Positions 47,705-55,422 of a DNA stretch of 60,265 nt are shown here, piece after piece. The stretch's first letter is position 1. Each line of letters opens with the position of its first letter. Below the pieces are notes generated by a model. It was not told the DNA's origin. It made no database searches and saw nothing but the letters and a program-made list of their open reading frames with translations. The translations under genes were made by a program, and so were the position numbers. The stretch is from Winogradskyella sp. (GTDB lineage Bacteria > Bacteroidota > Bacteroidia > Flavobacteriales > Flavobacteriaceae): contig JABDKL010000063.1 in NCBI GenBank assembly GCA_013002225.1, positions 1 to 60,265 on the forward strand. Reading direction: 5' to 3'.

Positions 47705-48409
47705 ATGCAACTTTTCTACAACCCAAATATTTCAAATAGTGATACTACTTTTAGTTTTAATAAGGACGAAAGTCGGCATATTGTTAAAGTATTACGCAAA
47801 AAAGTAGGCGATACGTTGTTTATTACTAATGGTAATGGTTGGCTCTTTGAAGCTGTATTGATCTCAGCCGAGCATAAAAATTGCATCGTAAATATTAAAA
47901 CTCAGCAACTTCAAAAGAAACGAGACTTTAATTTACATTTGGCAGTGGCGCCTACCAAAATGAATGATCGCTATGAATGGTTTCTTGAAAAAGCCACCGA
48001 AATTGGAATTGAAGAAATTACACCAATTATATGCGATAATAGCGAACGTAAAACTGTAAAGTTAGAGCGATTTGAAAGAATTATTCAATCGGCTATGAAA
48101 CAATCCTTACAATGCTACCTTCCTAAATTAAATGCGCCTTTAACATTTCACGAGTTTGTAAATATGCAGAGGTCTGGGCAAAAATTTATAGCACATTGTG
48201 AAGACTCCAATAAGAAATCATTAAAGTCAGAATTAAATGTAAATCAAGATTGCACCCTATTAATTGGTCCTGAAGGTGATTTTAATGTTAAAGAAATTGA
48301 AATAGCCTTGCAGCAAAATTATATTCCGGTAACTTTGGGAGAGACACGATTACGCACAGAAACAGCTGCCATTGCAGCATGTCATTCAGTAGCAATTCTC
48401 AACGAATAG
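47705..48409 (+). CDS. rsmE: 16S rRNA (uracil(1498)-N3)-methyltransferase
   Basis: A 234-residue SPOUT-family methyltransferase. The N-terminal PUA-like domain has DESRHIVKVLRKKVGD. The knot carries LHLAVAPTKMNDRYEWFLEKATEIG, LLIGPEGDFNVKEIE and VTLGETRLRTETAA, all diagnostic of RsmE, which methylates U1498 of 16S rRNA. It follows tsaD by two bases, and its stop precedes the DUF4159 ATG by one base, so the three form a tight operon. Confidence 0.95.
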   Translation: MQLFYNPNISNSDTTFSFNKDESRHIVKVLRKKVGDTLFITNGNGWLFEAVLISAEHKNCIVNIKTQQLQKKRDFNLHLAVAPTKMNDRYEWFLEKATEIGIEEITPIICDNSERKTVKLERFERIIQSAMKQSLQCYLPKLNAPLTFHEFVNMQRSGQKFIAHCEDSNKKSLKSELNVNQDCTLLIGPEGDFNVKEIEIALQQNYIPVTLGETRLRTETAAIAACHSVAILNE

Positions 48410-48410
48410 G

Positions 48411-49052
48411 ATGAAATTAATTTTTTCATTGGTAATAACACTTTTTACTTGGTCCTTAATAGGCCAAGATCTAGCAATCTTAAAATATAAAGGAGGTGGC
48501 GATTGGTATAGTAACCCTACAGCATTACCTAATTTGGTAAAGTACTGTAATGACAATATAAATACTTATATTAATGAAAATATACAATCGGTTGAAGCTG
48601 GAAGCATAGACATTTATCAATATCCATTGTTACACATGACAGGTCATGGTAATGTGTTTTTTAGTGATGAAGAGGCAGAAAATCTGAGAACCTACCTCAT
48701 TTCAGGAGGTTTTTTACATATTGACGATAACTATGGTATGGAACCGTATATAACCAAAGAGCTTAAAAAAGTTTTTCCTAATACTGAATTAACAGAAATT
48801 CCGAAAGATCATCCTATCTTTAATACGGCATTCAACTTTCCTAATGGCCTTCCAAAAATTCACGAACACGACGGCAAAGCCCCAAAAGCAATGGGTATAT
48901 TCTATGAAAGTAGACTTGTTATAATTTTTACATTTGAAAGTGATTTAGGAGATGGCTGGGAAGATCAGGAAGTACATAATGACCCACAAGTCGTTCGTGA
49001 AAAAGCCTTGAAAATGGGTGCTAATATTGTAAAGTATGCGTTTGAAAATTAA
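48411..49052 (+). CDS. DUF4159-family exported protein
   Basis: A 213-residue protein with a cleavable signal peptide (MKLIFSLVITLFTWSLIGQ). The mature part has LAILKYKGGGDWYSNPTALP, PLLHMTGHGNVFFSDEEA and GFLHIDDNYGMEPYI, the wording of DUF4159 domains, which have a flavodoxin-like or ThuA-like fold. Many bacteria carry DUF4159 near MoxR/DUF58 clusters; here it is instead coupled to rsmE (one-base gap). The role is unknown and localisation is periplasmic. Confidence 0.85.
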   Translation: MKLIFSLVITLFTWSLIGQDLAILKYKGGGDWYSNPTALPNLVKYCNDNINTYINENIQSVEAGSIDIYQYPLLHMTGHGNVFFSDEEAENLRTYLISGGFLHIDDNYGMEPYITKELKKVFPNTELTEIPKDHPIFNTAFNFPNGLPKIHEHDGKAPKAMGIFYESRLVIIFTFESDLGDGWEDQEVHNDPQVVREKALKMGANIVKYAFEN

Positions 49053-49105
49053 TCAGTTTTAAACGACTTCGAAGTTTATATAAAAATCTTTAATTTAGTT
49101 TTAAA

Positions 49106-49609
49106 TTGCAGCTATCACATTACAATTCCACATTTAAAAAACAAGAACATCAAATTACCTTAGTGTGTGATAATATTTCTAACGCACCAAATGTTGGTAG
49201 TTTACTTAGACTTGCGGATGCATTTGCAATTGAAAATTTAATATTTTGTGGTGAAAATGTGTCATTAGGTAAACGAATGAAGAAAACATCACGCTCTACC
49301 GAAAATTATGTAAATCACGCTATCAAAGCAGACATTAATGAAGTTATACAAAGTCTTAAAGAAAAAGATTATCACTGTATTGGTTTAGAAATAACTAATA
49401 ACAGTACAGACTTAAGATATTACAAGTTAAATACTGATACACCCATTGCATTAGTTTTAGGTCATGAAAGTCTGGGTATTTCAGAAAATGTCTTAAAATT
49501 AATGGATGCCGTTGTACACATAAATATGTACGGTAACAATAGCAGTATGAATGTTGTGCAAGCTGCAAGTATAACTTTGTACGAACTTACAAAACAACTA
49601 AATTCATAA
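49106..49609 (+). CDS. TrmH/SpoU-family RNA methyltransferase
   Basis: A 167-residue SPOUT methyltransferase with motif 1 SNAPNVGSLLRLADAFAIENL, motif 2 PIALVLGHESLGIS and motif 3 VHINMYGNNSSMNVVQAASI. It would 2'-O-methylate a ribose of tRNA or rRNA; the exact target is unknown. The start is a TTG at 49106: no ATG is available before the first conserved strand, and MQLSHYNSTFKKQ is a normal family start. It follows the DUF4159 gene by 53 bases. Confidence 0.88.
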   Translation: MQLSHYNSTFKKQEHQITLVCDNISNAPNVGSLLRLADAFAIENLIFCGENVSLGKRMKKTSRSTENYVNHAIKADINEVIQSLKEKDYHCIGLEITNNSTDLRYYKLNTDTPIALVLGHESLGISENVLKLMDAVVHINMYGNNSSMNVVQAASITLYELTKQLNS

Positions 49610-49614
49610 TTTAT

Positions 49615-49632
49615 CTGTTAAGATCCTAACAG
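49615..49632. repeat. 18-bp imperfect palindrome before the AI-2E-family gene
   Basis: CTGTTA-AGATCC-TAACAG, one mismatch from a perfect palindrome. It lies between the SpoU stop codon and the permease ATG. It could be an operator or a weak terminator; no long T run follows. Confidence 0.35.
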
Positions 49633-49665
49633 TAAAAATTCGACTTCTTTAACTATATTTATCAA

Positions 49666-50754
49666 ATGAATTCTAAAGTAATTGCAAACGGTATTTTAAG
49701 GGCTTTTGGTGTTATAGTTGGTATAGCATTGTTATTGCTTTTTATATATAAAATTCAAACAGTGATTGTATATTTGGTGGTAGCTGGAGTGTTATCGCTA
49801 ATAGGAAGGCCTGCCATTATATTTTTAATGCGGCGACTTAAATTTAACAACACAGTTTCTGTTTTAGCTGTAATGCTTGCCTTTCTGCTAATTGTTCTTG
49901 GAATTATTTCTATGTTTATCCCTTTGGTTATAGAACAAGGTCAAAATTTATCACTATTAGATGTAGACTTACTTCAAACTAATATAGAAGCTATATATGT
50001 TGAAGTTATTGAAAACCTAGGATTAAACGAGCAGGACGTTGAGACCACCATTAAGGAGTCTAAATACATGTCTGAACTTAATTTTGGGTTTATTCCAGAT
50101 TTTTTAAATGCCTTGGTTACAGGATTTGGTAGCTTTAGTATTGGTTTGTTTTCTGTATTATTTATATTGTTCTTCTTCCTGAAGGATAGTAAACTTTTTT
50201 CCAATGCAGTACTTTCTGCTTTCCCTAAAAAAGAGCATTTAAAATTAAAATCAACTTTTACTGCTATCCGTGAATTACTTTCAAGGTACTTTGGCGGATT
50301 GGTGCTGCAAATACTAATTCTATTTACTATTTATTCTATAACACTATTTATTTTTGGAATAGAAAATGCAATCGTTATTGCCACGTTGTGCGCCCTTTTA
50401 AACATTATACCTTACGTAGGACCTTTGATTAGTGCATTTTTAATTTTGTTATTAACCATTAGCAGTAATCTTGGCCAGGATTTTAGCGCAGTAATTTTAC
50501 CTAAAACCATTTACGTGATGATTGGATTCTTAATCGCTCAACTTGTAGATAATTTTTTCAGTCAGCCTTATATATTTTCAAAAAGTGTAAAATCACATCC
50601 CTTAGAAATATTCTTGATAATTATCGTATTTGGACTACTCTTTGGAATTACTGGATTAATTATTGCCATACCGCTCTACACATCAATTAAAGTAATCGCA
50701 AAAGAATTTTTCAGTGAATACAGAATAGTTAAAGGTTTTACTAAAGACCTGTAG
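49666..50754 (+). CDS. AI-2E family transporter (PerM-type membrane protein)
   Basis: A 362-residue membrane protein with about seven to eight helices arranged as in AI-2E/UPF0118 proteins. There are paired N-terminal helices, a soluble loop (about 95-155), and a C-terminal core with ALLNIIPYVGPLISAFLILLL and the diagnostic PHPLEI-like segment KSHPLEIFLIIIVFGLLFG. Members act as exporters or sodium/proton antiporters; transport of AI-2 itself has been shown for few. The following gene starts six bases after its stop codon. Confidence 0.88.
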   Translation: MNSKVIANGILRAFGVIVGIALLLLFIYKIQTVIVYLVVAGVLSLIGRPAIIFLMRRLKFNNTVSVLAVMLAFLLIVLGIISMFIPLVIEQGQNLSLLDVDLLQTNIEAIYVEVIENLGLNEQDVETTIKESKYMSELNFGFIPDFLNALVTGFGSFSIGLFSVLFILFFFLKDSKLFSNAVLSAFPKKEHLKLKSTFTAIRELLSRYFGGLVLQILILFTIYSITLFIFGIENAIVIATLCALLNIIPYVGPLISAFLILLLTISSNLGQDFSAVILPKTIYVMIGFLIAQLVDNFFSQPYIFSKSVKSHPLEIFLIIIVFGLLFGITGLIIAIPLYTSIKVIAKEFFSEYRIVKGFTKDL

Positions 50755-50760
50755 TACGTA

Positions 50761-51939
50761 GTGAATCTTAAACTTTTAAATACCGACGTTCAAGGCTATA
50801 TCAATAACAATTTAAATGCGGATGTCACCATGCTGCTTCTAAAAGGCATCCCTTTTGATTCTGTTAAGGATAAAGAGGTAATTGAGCAAATTGAAGCTAA
50901 AAAACGTTCAGAAAAAAAACTGCCAACTTGGTTTAATTCAGAGCATATTTATTATCCGAATAAACTTAATATAGAACAAACCTCTTCTGAAAAAACCGCC
51001 AAGTATAAAGCCAACCTGGTCTCAGGCCAATCCCTTATAGATTTAACTGGTGGCTTTGGTGTTGATGCTTATTATTTTTCTAAAAAAATTGATCGAGTAA
51101 CACATTGCGAAATAAACCCAACGCTGTCGGAAATTGTAAAACACAATTATGAAGTCTTGCAAACTTCGAACATTACCAGTATTAACGTTAATGGTTTGGA
51201 CGCATTAAAGCAAGAGAATCAACAATTCGATTGGATTTATATAGATCCCTCTCGCCGAGACGACAGTAAACAAAAGGTGTTTTTACTTTCGGATTGTACT
51301 CCAAATATTAAAACATTTCAAAATTTATTTTTGAAACACGCTAAAAATGTGATGATAAAAACATCACCTTTATTAGATTTATCAGCTACACTTTTAGATT
51401 TAAAATACGTTAAAGAAATTCATATAGTAGCACGAAATAATGAGGTAAAAGAATTACTGTGGATTTTAGAACGTAATTACGAAGGTGAGGTCAAAATAAA
51501 AACTGTAAATCTGCTTAAGGATTCGGTTCAAAATTTCAATTTTATTTTAAGCAATGAAACTATAGCAAATGCAAGTTATAGTGAGCCACTCGCCTATCTA
51601 TACGAACCTAATTCTGCCATATTAAAAGGTGGCGCATTTAATGTGGTTAGTGCACAATTAAATATTCACAAATTACATAAACATTCGCATTTATATACTT
51701 CTAATCAATTAATCGAATACCCTGGAAGACGATTTAAAATCGAAAATATTTTACCATTTAATAAGAAGGCTTTCGCGAAAGAAAAAATCACAAAAGCGAA
51801 TGTAACTACACGAAACTTCCCATTATCTGTTAGTAATATTAGGAAAAAGTTAAAAATTAAAGATGGAGGTTTTATATACCTTTTTTTTACAACTACAATT
51901 AATGACGAAAAGGTGATTATAGTGTGTGTTAAAACCTAA
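50761..51939 (+). CDS. PG_1098-like class I SAM-dependent methyltransferase with THUMP-like domain
   Basis: A 392-residue protein beginning at GTG (no ATG is nearby in frame). The N-terminal region has the ferredoxin-like domain of PG_1098. The Rossmann methyltransferase core shows the SAM loop LIDLTGGFGVDAYYFS and the catalytic-type DWIYIDPSRRD. A C-terminal THUMP-like region ends the protein (SNIRKKLKIKDGGFIYLFF). Its nucleic-acid substrate is not known; RNA methylation is plausible from the THUMP-like part. The last 11 bases overlap the convergent pdeM gene. Confidence 0.85.
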   Translation: MNLKLLNTDVQGYINNNLNADVTMLLLKGIPFDSVKDKEVIEQIEAKKRSEKKLPTWFNSEHIYYPNKLNIEQTSSEKTAKYKANLVSGQSLIDLTGGFGVDAYYFSKKIDRVTHCEINPTLSEIVKHNYEVLQTSNITSINVNGLDALKQENQQFDWIYIDPSRRDDSKQKVFLLSDCTPNIKTFQNLFLKHAKNVMIKTSPLLDLSATLLDLKYVKEIHIVARNNEVKELLWILERNYEGEVKIKTVNLLKDSVQNFNFILSNETIANASYSEPLAYLYEPNSAILKGGAFNVVSAQLNIHKLHKHSHLYTSNQLIEYPGRRFKIENILPFNKKAFAKEKITKANVTTRNFPLSVSNIRKKLKIKDGGFIYLFFTTTINDEKVIIVCVKT

Positions 51940-52576
51940 AAATTGAAGATTCAGTAAAGGCATAACAAATAGCATCATTAGGCGCAGATTTTGTATTAAG
52001 CCCTGTAAATAAACTAAACGCAGGTAAAATCAATTGATTTTTTGTGAGTTGATAGCAAGGTAATTTCAATTTTTGCTTACCCTTACCCTTTAGTAAAACA
52101 CCAGGATGTATGTGGCCAGAAATTGTAAAGTGATTTTCGTGCTTTTTTAATTGCTCATGTACAAATAAAAAAGGCTCAATTTCTAATTCTGTTTCAACTC
52201 TAAAGTTAAAGTCAGCCATCATTTTTTTCGACAGGCGGTCGTGGTTCCCTTTTATCAATACAATCTCAAAATTTTGGAACTGAGTCATCCAGGTTTTAAA
52301 AGTTAACATGTCATTATTTGCTTCAGCATGAAATAAATCACCCACTACTATGAGTTGATTAGCATTAAAATGTTCAATTAGAGCTTTTAATCGGTTCAAA
52401 TCCTTTTGAAGAATAGCATCTGGCATTGGGATACCATGCTTTTTAAAATGACCTGTTTTACCAATATGCAAATCTGACAAAATTAAAGCACTGTTACGAG
52501 GCCAAAATAGGGCGCGCTGATTAGTAAGCGTCACAGATTCGTCACATAGGTTTATGTGTTCTTCAATAATTTCCAT
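51929..52576 (-). CDS. pdeM: ligase-associated DNA damage response endonuclease PdeM
   Basis: A 215-residue calcineurin-fold phosphoesterase with the full metal set: LSDLHIGK (Asp35, His37), VGDLFH (Asp80), KGNHDR (Asn111, His112) and ISGHIHPG. It is the fourth member of the ligase-associated DNA repair set, where the genes for exonuclease, ATP-dependent ligase, DEXH helicase and PdeM occur together. Its start lies directly after the helicase stop codon. It probably trims DNA ends before ligation; direct biochemistry for this set is limited. Confidence 0.92.
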   Translation of the reverse strand: MEIIEEHINLCDESVTLTNQRALFWPRNSALILSDLHIGKTGHFKKHGIPMPDAILQKDLNRLKALIEHFNANQLIVVGDLFHAEANNDMLTFKTWMTQFQNFEIVLIKGNHDRLSKKMMADFNFRVETELEIEPFLFVHEQLKKHENHFTISGHIHPGVLLKGKGKQKLKLPCYQLTKNQLILPAFSLFTGLNTKSAPNDAICYAFTESSIFRF

Positions 52577-55027
52577 TTAATCAATCTTAAAGGCTTGTTC
52601 TTTAATACGCTGTATACGCTTGTCTAAATTCTCATTACTCATAGTGCCTCTTAGGCTATCAACTTTTAAAGGAAAACTCAAAGGAGTAAATGATTTTGCT
52701 CGTTTTAAAATAATTTTACTTTTAGAAATACGATCAAAGGCAGATTGCAACCTTGCTTCTTCTAACTGTTGATTAAAGACTTCAGTATAGGCCTGACGCA
52801 ACAATAAATTTTCTGGTTCATAGTCTTCTAAAACTCTAAATATTAGCCCTGATGAAGATTGCAAACTTTTATTATTTTTTCGTGTACCTGGTTGTGACTG
52901 CACAACTAATCCTGAAATTACAGCTATATCTCTAAATTTTCGTGATGCCATTTCAGAGGCATTTATACTCGCAATCACATCATCCATTAAGTTATCCTTA
53001 CTTAAAAGTTCTTTTATGTTGTCTTCTGTGACAGGAATTGGTTGATCACTTAACAATTCAAATCCATAATCATTCATCGCAATAGTAAAAGTCAGCGGTT
53101 TTAATTTACTTATACGATACGCCATTAGTGCAGAAAACACCTCATGTACCAACCTTCCTTCAAAAGGATACATAAACAAATGCTGGCCATCCCTGGTTTC
53201 AATCAGCTCTACTAAAAACTCATTTGATTTTGGTATGTGAGAGTGTTTGTCTTGTCTGGAAATCAACGGATTTAAAAACCGAAGCTCTTTTTCTAATCGA
53301 CCAGGTTGCAATGCATCGGACAATTTTAATCGCATAAAATGACTTAAATGCGACGTTAAGGGCAAACGACCACCAAGCCAACTCGGTGTTACCGCCTTTT
53401 TTGCTTTACTTCTGCGTACCAGTACTTGCATATCTTTAATATGAACTAATTCTAAAACACGTCCGGCTAAAATAAAACTGTCTCCAGGTTTTAATTTTGA
53501 AATAAAAAATTCTTCAATCATACCAATATAACCACCAGAAAAGAATTTAACCATCAACATAACCTCACTAACAATTGCACCTATATTCATACGATGTAGC
53601 ATGCTAATGCGACGGCTTTTTACTTTATAAAGACCATCTTCATCTTTTACGACCTTATGAAACTCTTCATAAGAATGTAACGTTTTTCCACCTTTGGTTA
53701 TAAAATGAAGACACCACTGCCAATCATCTTCAGTAATATATTGAAATGCATGGGTTTCTTTAATTTGATTATATAATTGAGTAGAATCAAATCCCATCCC
53801 AACAGCATTTGTCACCATAAACTGCACCAATACATCATAGGTTAACACCATCGGGTCTCTGGTTTCAATTTGCTGTTGTTTTACAGCCTCTTTTAAAGCA
53901 GAAACTTCCACCAATTCTAACGAATGTGTAGGAATAAAGTATATTTTAGAACGTTCATAAGGGGAATGACCACTACGCCCAGCACGTTGCATAAATCGTG
54001 CAATGCCCTTTGCAGAACCAATTTGAATGACACAATCTACAGGTTTGAAATCAACACCTAAATCGAGAGAGGATGTACAAACTACCGCTTTTAAATAGCC
54101 ATTAGATATACTATCCTCAATCCAATTCCGTAATTTTTTATCAATCGACCCATGATGAATGGCCAGTAATCCTGCCAGTTCTGGATTTGCAGTGAGTAGG
54201 AGTTGATACCATAGTTCTGATTGACCACGTGTATTTGTAAAAATTAATGTGGTGGTATTATTTTCAATAATAGGAAGAATTTTATCGACCATTTTAGCTC
54301 CCAAATGACCAGCCCATGGCAATACTTCAATTTCGTTTGGCAAAACCGAAATGATATCTATCTTCTTTTTTTGTTTCGCTTTAATTTGGGTGATTTTTAA
54401 ATCTGAATATGGTAACAATACCTTCTTTGCTTCTTCTAAATTACCAATAGTTGCCGTTATTCCCCAAATTCTGAGTTGAGGTGCATAATGTCTTAGCTGA
54501 GAAATTGCCAGTTCAGTAAGTACACCTCTTTTATTTCCTAAAAGCTCGTGCCACTCATCTATAGCCACACATTTTAAATTTTTAAACCATCTCGAGTTCT
54601 TTTTTTGAGAAAACAACAAGTGCATGGTTTCTGGAGTGGTAAGTAAAACATCTGGCATTAGCCGTTCTTGCTTTCGTCTTACCGATGTTGGTGTATCACC
54701 ATTTCGTACTTGTACAGACCAATCTAGACCAATTTCTTCTACAGCCGTTGTCATTGCCTTTGCCAAATCTTTTGCTAATGATCGCAAAGGGCTAATCCAT
54801 AATAATTTTAAGCCTTTTGGATACCTTTCAGGATGATTTAAATAATCTACAACAACAGCAAGAAAGACTGAAAACGTTTTTCCGAATCCCGTTGGCGCTA
54901 CAACCATACCACTATAACCATTAGAATAGCGTTGCCAGGTTTGCGTCTGAAATGGAAAAGGCGCCTGACCTTTTTCTGCCATCCAATTGTTTATAATACG
55001 TAAGCCTTCACTTTCTTTAAAATTCAT
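52577..55027 (-). CDS. ligase-associated DNA damage response DEXH box helicase (Lhr-like)
   Basis: An 816-residue superfamily 2 helicase with Walker A PTGFGKT (45-51), TPETMHLL, the DEWH box (157-160), SAKGIARFMQRAGRSGHS (motif VI) and the Lhr-type C-terminal domains. It unwinds DNA or RNA-DNA duplexes and moves 3' to 5' by analogy with Lhr. The frame is open to 55084, but residues from there (IPKRVRNDRH) are translation of the palindromic repeat at 55033-55058; the ATG at 55027, just outside the repeat, is the credible start. A mobile-looking unit therefore supplies everything upstream of this gene's start codon. Confidence 0.92.
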   Translation of the reverse strand: MNFKESEGLRIINNWMAEKGQAPFPFQTQTWQRYSNGYSGMVVAPTGFGKTFSVFLAVVVDYLNHPERYPKGLKLLWISPLRSLAKDLAKAMTTAVEEIGLDWSVQVRNGDTPTSVRRKQERLMPDVLLTTPETMHLLFSQKKNSRWFKNLKCVAIDEWHELLGNKRGVLTELAISQLRHYAPQLRIWGITATIGNLEEAKKVLLPYSDLKITQIKAKQKKKIDIISVLPNEIEVLPWAGHLGAKMVDKILPIIENNTTTLIFTNTRGQSELWYQLLLTANPELAGLLAIHHGSIDKKLRNWIEDSISNGYLKAVVCTSSLDLGVDFKPVDCVIQIGSAKGIARFMQRAGRSGHSPYERSKIYFIPTHSLELVEVSALKEAVKQQQIETRDPMVLTYDVLVQFMVTNAVGMGFDSTQLYNQIKETHAFQYITEDDWQWCLHFITKGGKTLHSYEEFHKVVKDEDGLYKVKSRRISMLHRMNIGAIVSEVMLMVKFFSGGYIGMIEEFFISKLKPGDSFILAGRVLELVHIKDMQVLVRRSKAKKAVTPSWLGGRLPLTSHLSHFMRLKLSDALQPGRLEKELRFLNPLISRQDKHSHIPKSNEFLVELIETRDGQHLFMYPFEGRLVHEVFSALMAYRISKLKPLTFTIAMNDYGFELLSDQPIPVTEDNIKELLSKDNLMDDVIASINASEMASRKFRDIAVISGLVVQSQPGTRKNNKSLQSSSGLIFRVLEDYEPENLLLRQAYTEVFNQQLEEARLQSAFDRISKSKIILKRAKSFTPLSFPLKVDSLRGTMSNENLDKRIQRIKEQAFKID

Positions 55028-55032
55028 ATGTC

Positions 55033-55058
55033 TGTCATTCCGAACTCGTTTCGGAATC
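55033..55058 (+). repeat. palindromic repeat, left copy (inverted partner at 55397-55422)
   Basis: TGTC, then ATTCCGAA, loop CTCGT, TTCGGAAT, then C. The stem is 8 bp and perfect. TGTC faces outwards, away from the GIY-YIG gene. The right copy aligns over the whole length with compensatory changes in the stem. Confidence 0.8.
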
Positions 55059-55070
55059 AAATTATTAATA

Positions 55071-55382
55071 TTAGATGCTATCACGGTTCAAAGATTTCCA
55101 TAAATTGTTCCAGTTTGGATTATCCTTTTCTATAAGGTTTATTTTCCATTGACGATGCCAATTTTTTAATTGTTTTTCTCTTTTTATAGCATCTTCAACA
55201 AACTGAAATTCTTCAAAATACACTAGCTTCTTCAATTTGTACTTTGACACAAACTTACTGCCTTCTTCATTTAAATGACGTTCCATTCTATCATCTAAAC
55301 CACCTGTTACACCAATGTAAAGTGTTCCTTTTTGCCTATTAGAGAGAATGTATACCCAATAATTATGATATGCTCGTTTCAT
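55071..55382 (-). CDS. small GIY-YIG nuclease family protein
   Basis: A 103-residue stand-alone GIY-YIG domain: WVYILSNR (9-16), LYIGVTGGL (21-29), catalytic-type Arg32 in DDRMERH with His36, YKLKKLVYFEEF, and Glu63 in VEDAIKREKQLKNW, the metal-binding Glu. All catalytic positions are present, so it is probably an active nuclease. Proteins like this (UPF0213/YhbQ-like) have no settled role; homing endonucleases and UvrC share the domain. It stands inside the DNA ligase operon on the same strand, enclosed by two inverted hairpin repeats. I infer that the nuclease acts on, or moves, those repeats. Confidence 0.88.
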   Translation of the reverse strand: MKRAYHNYWVYILSNRQKGTLYIGVTGGLDDRMERHLNEEGSKFVSKYKLKKLVYFEEFQFVEDAIKREKQLKNWHRQWKINLIEKDNPNWNNLWKSLNRDSI

Positions 55383-55396
55383 TTAAATTTTTATGA

Positions 55397-55422
55397 GATG
55401 CTGAAACCAGTTCAGCATGACA
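55397..55422 (-). repeat. palindromic repeat, right copy
   Basis: Read on the minus strand: TGTC, ATGCTGAA, loop CTGGT, TTCAGCAT, C. Same length, stem size (8 bp) and loop size (5) as the left copy; the differing stem bases change on both sides so pairing is kept. The TGA in CATGCTGAAC is the ligase stop codon. Confidence 0.8.

Larger units (their letters stand above)
55033..55422. mobile_element. candidate GIY-YIG mobile unit bracketed by inverted palindromic repeats
   Basis: A 390-bp unit starts with TGTC and a hairpin, contains one small GIY-YIG nuclease gene, and ends with the inverted hairpin and GACA. It sits between the ligase and helicase genes of a set that is normally contiguous. 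The stop codon and last residues of the ligase (Leu-Ser-Cys) are encoded by the right repeat, and the helicase ATG is five bases outside the left one. No target-site duplication is obvious. This is an inference from the layout; the sequence shows the repeats and gene order directly. Confidence 0.55.

Noticed and set aside
55028-55084. N-terminal extension of the helicase
   Set aside because: The 19 residues are translated from the palindromic repeat; the ATG at 55027 gives the natural start.
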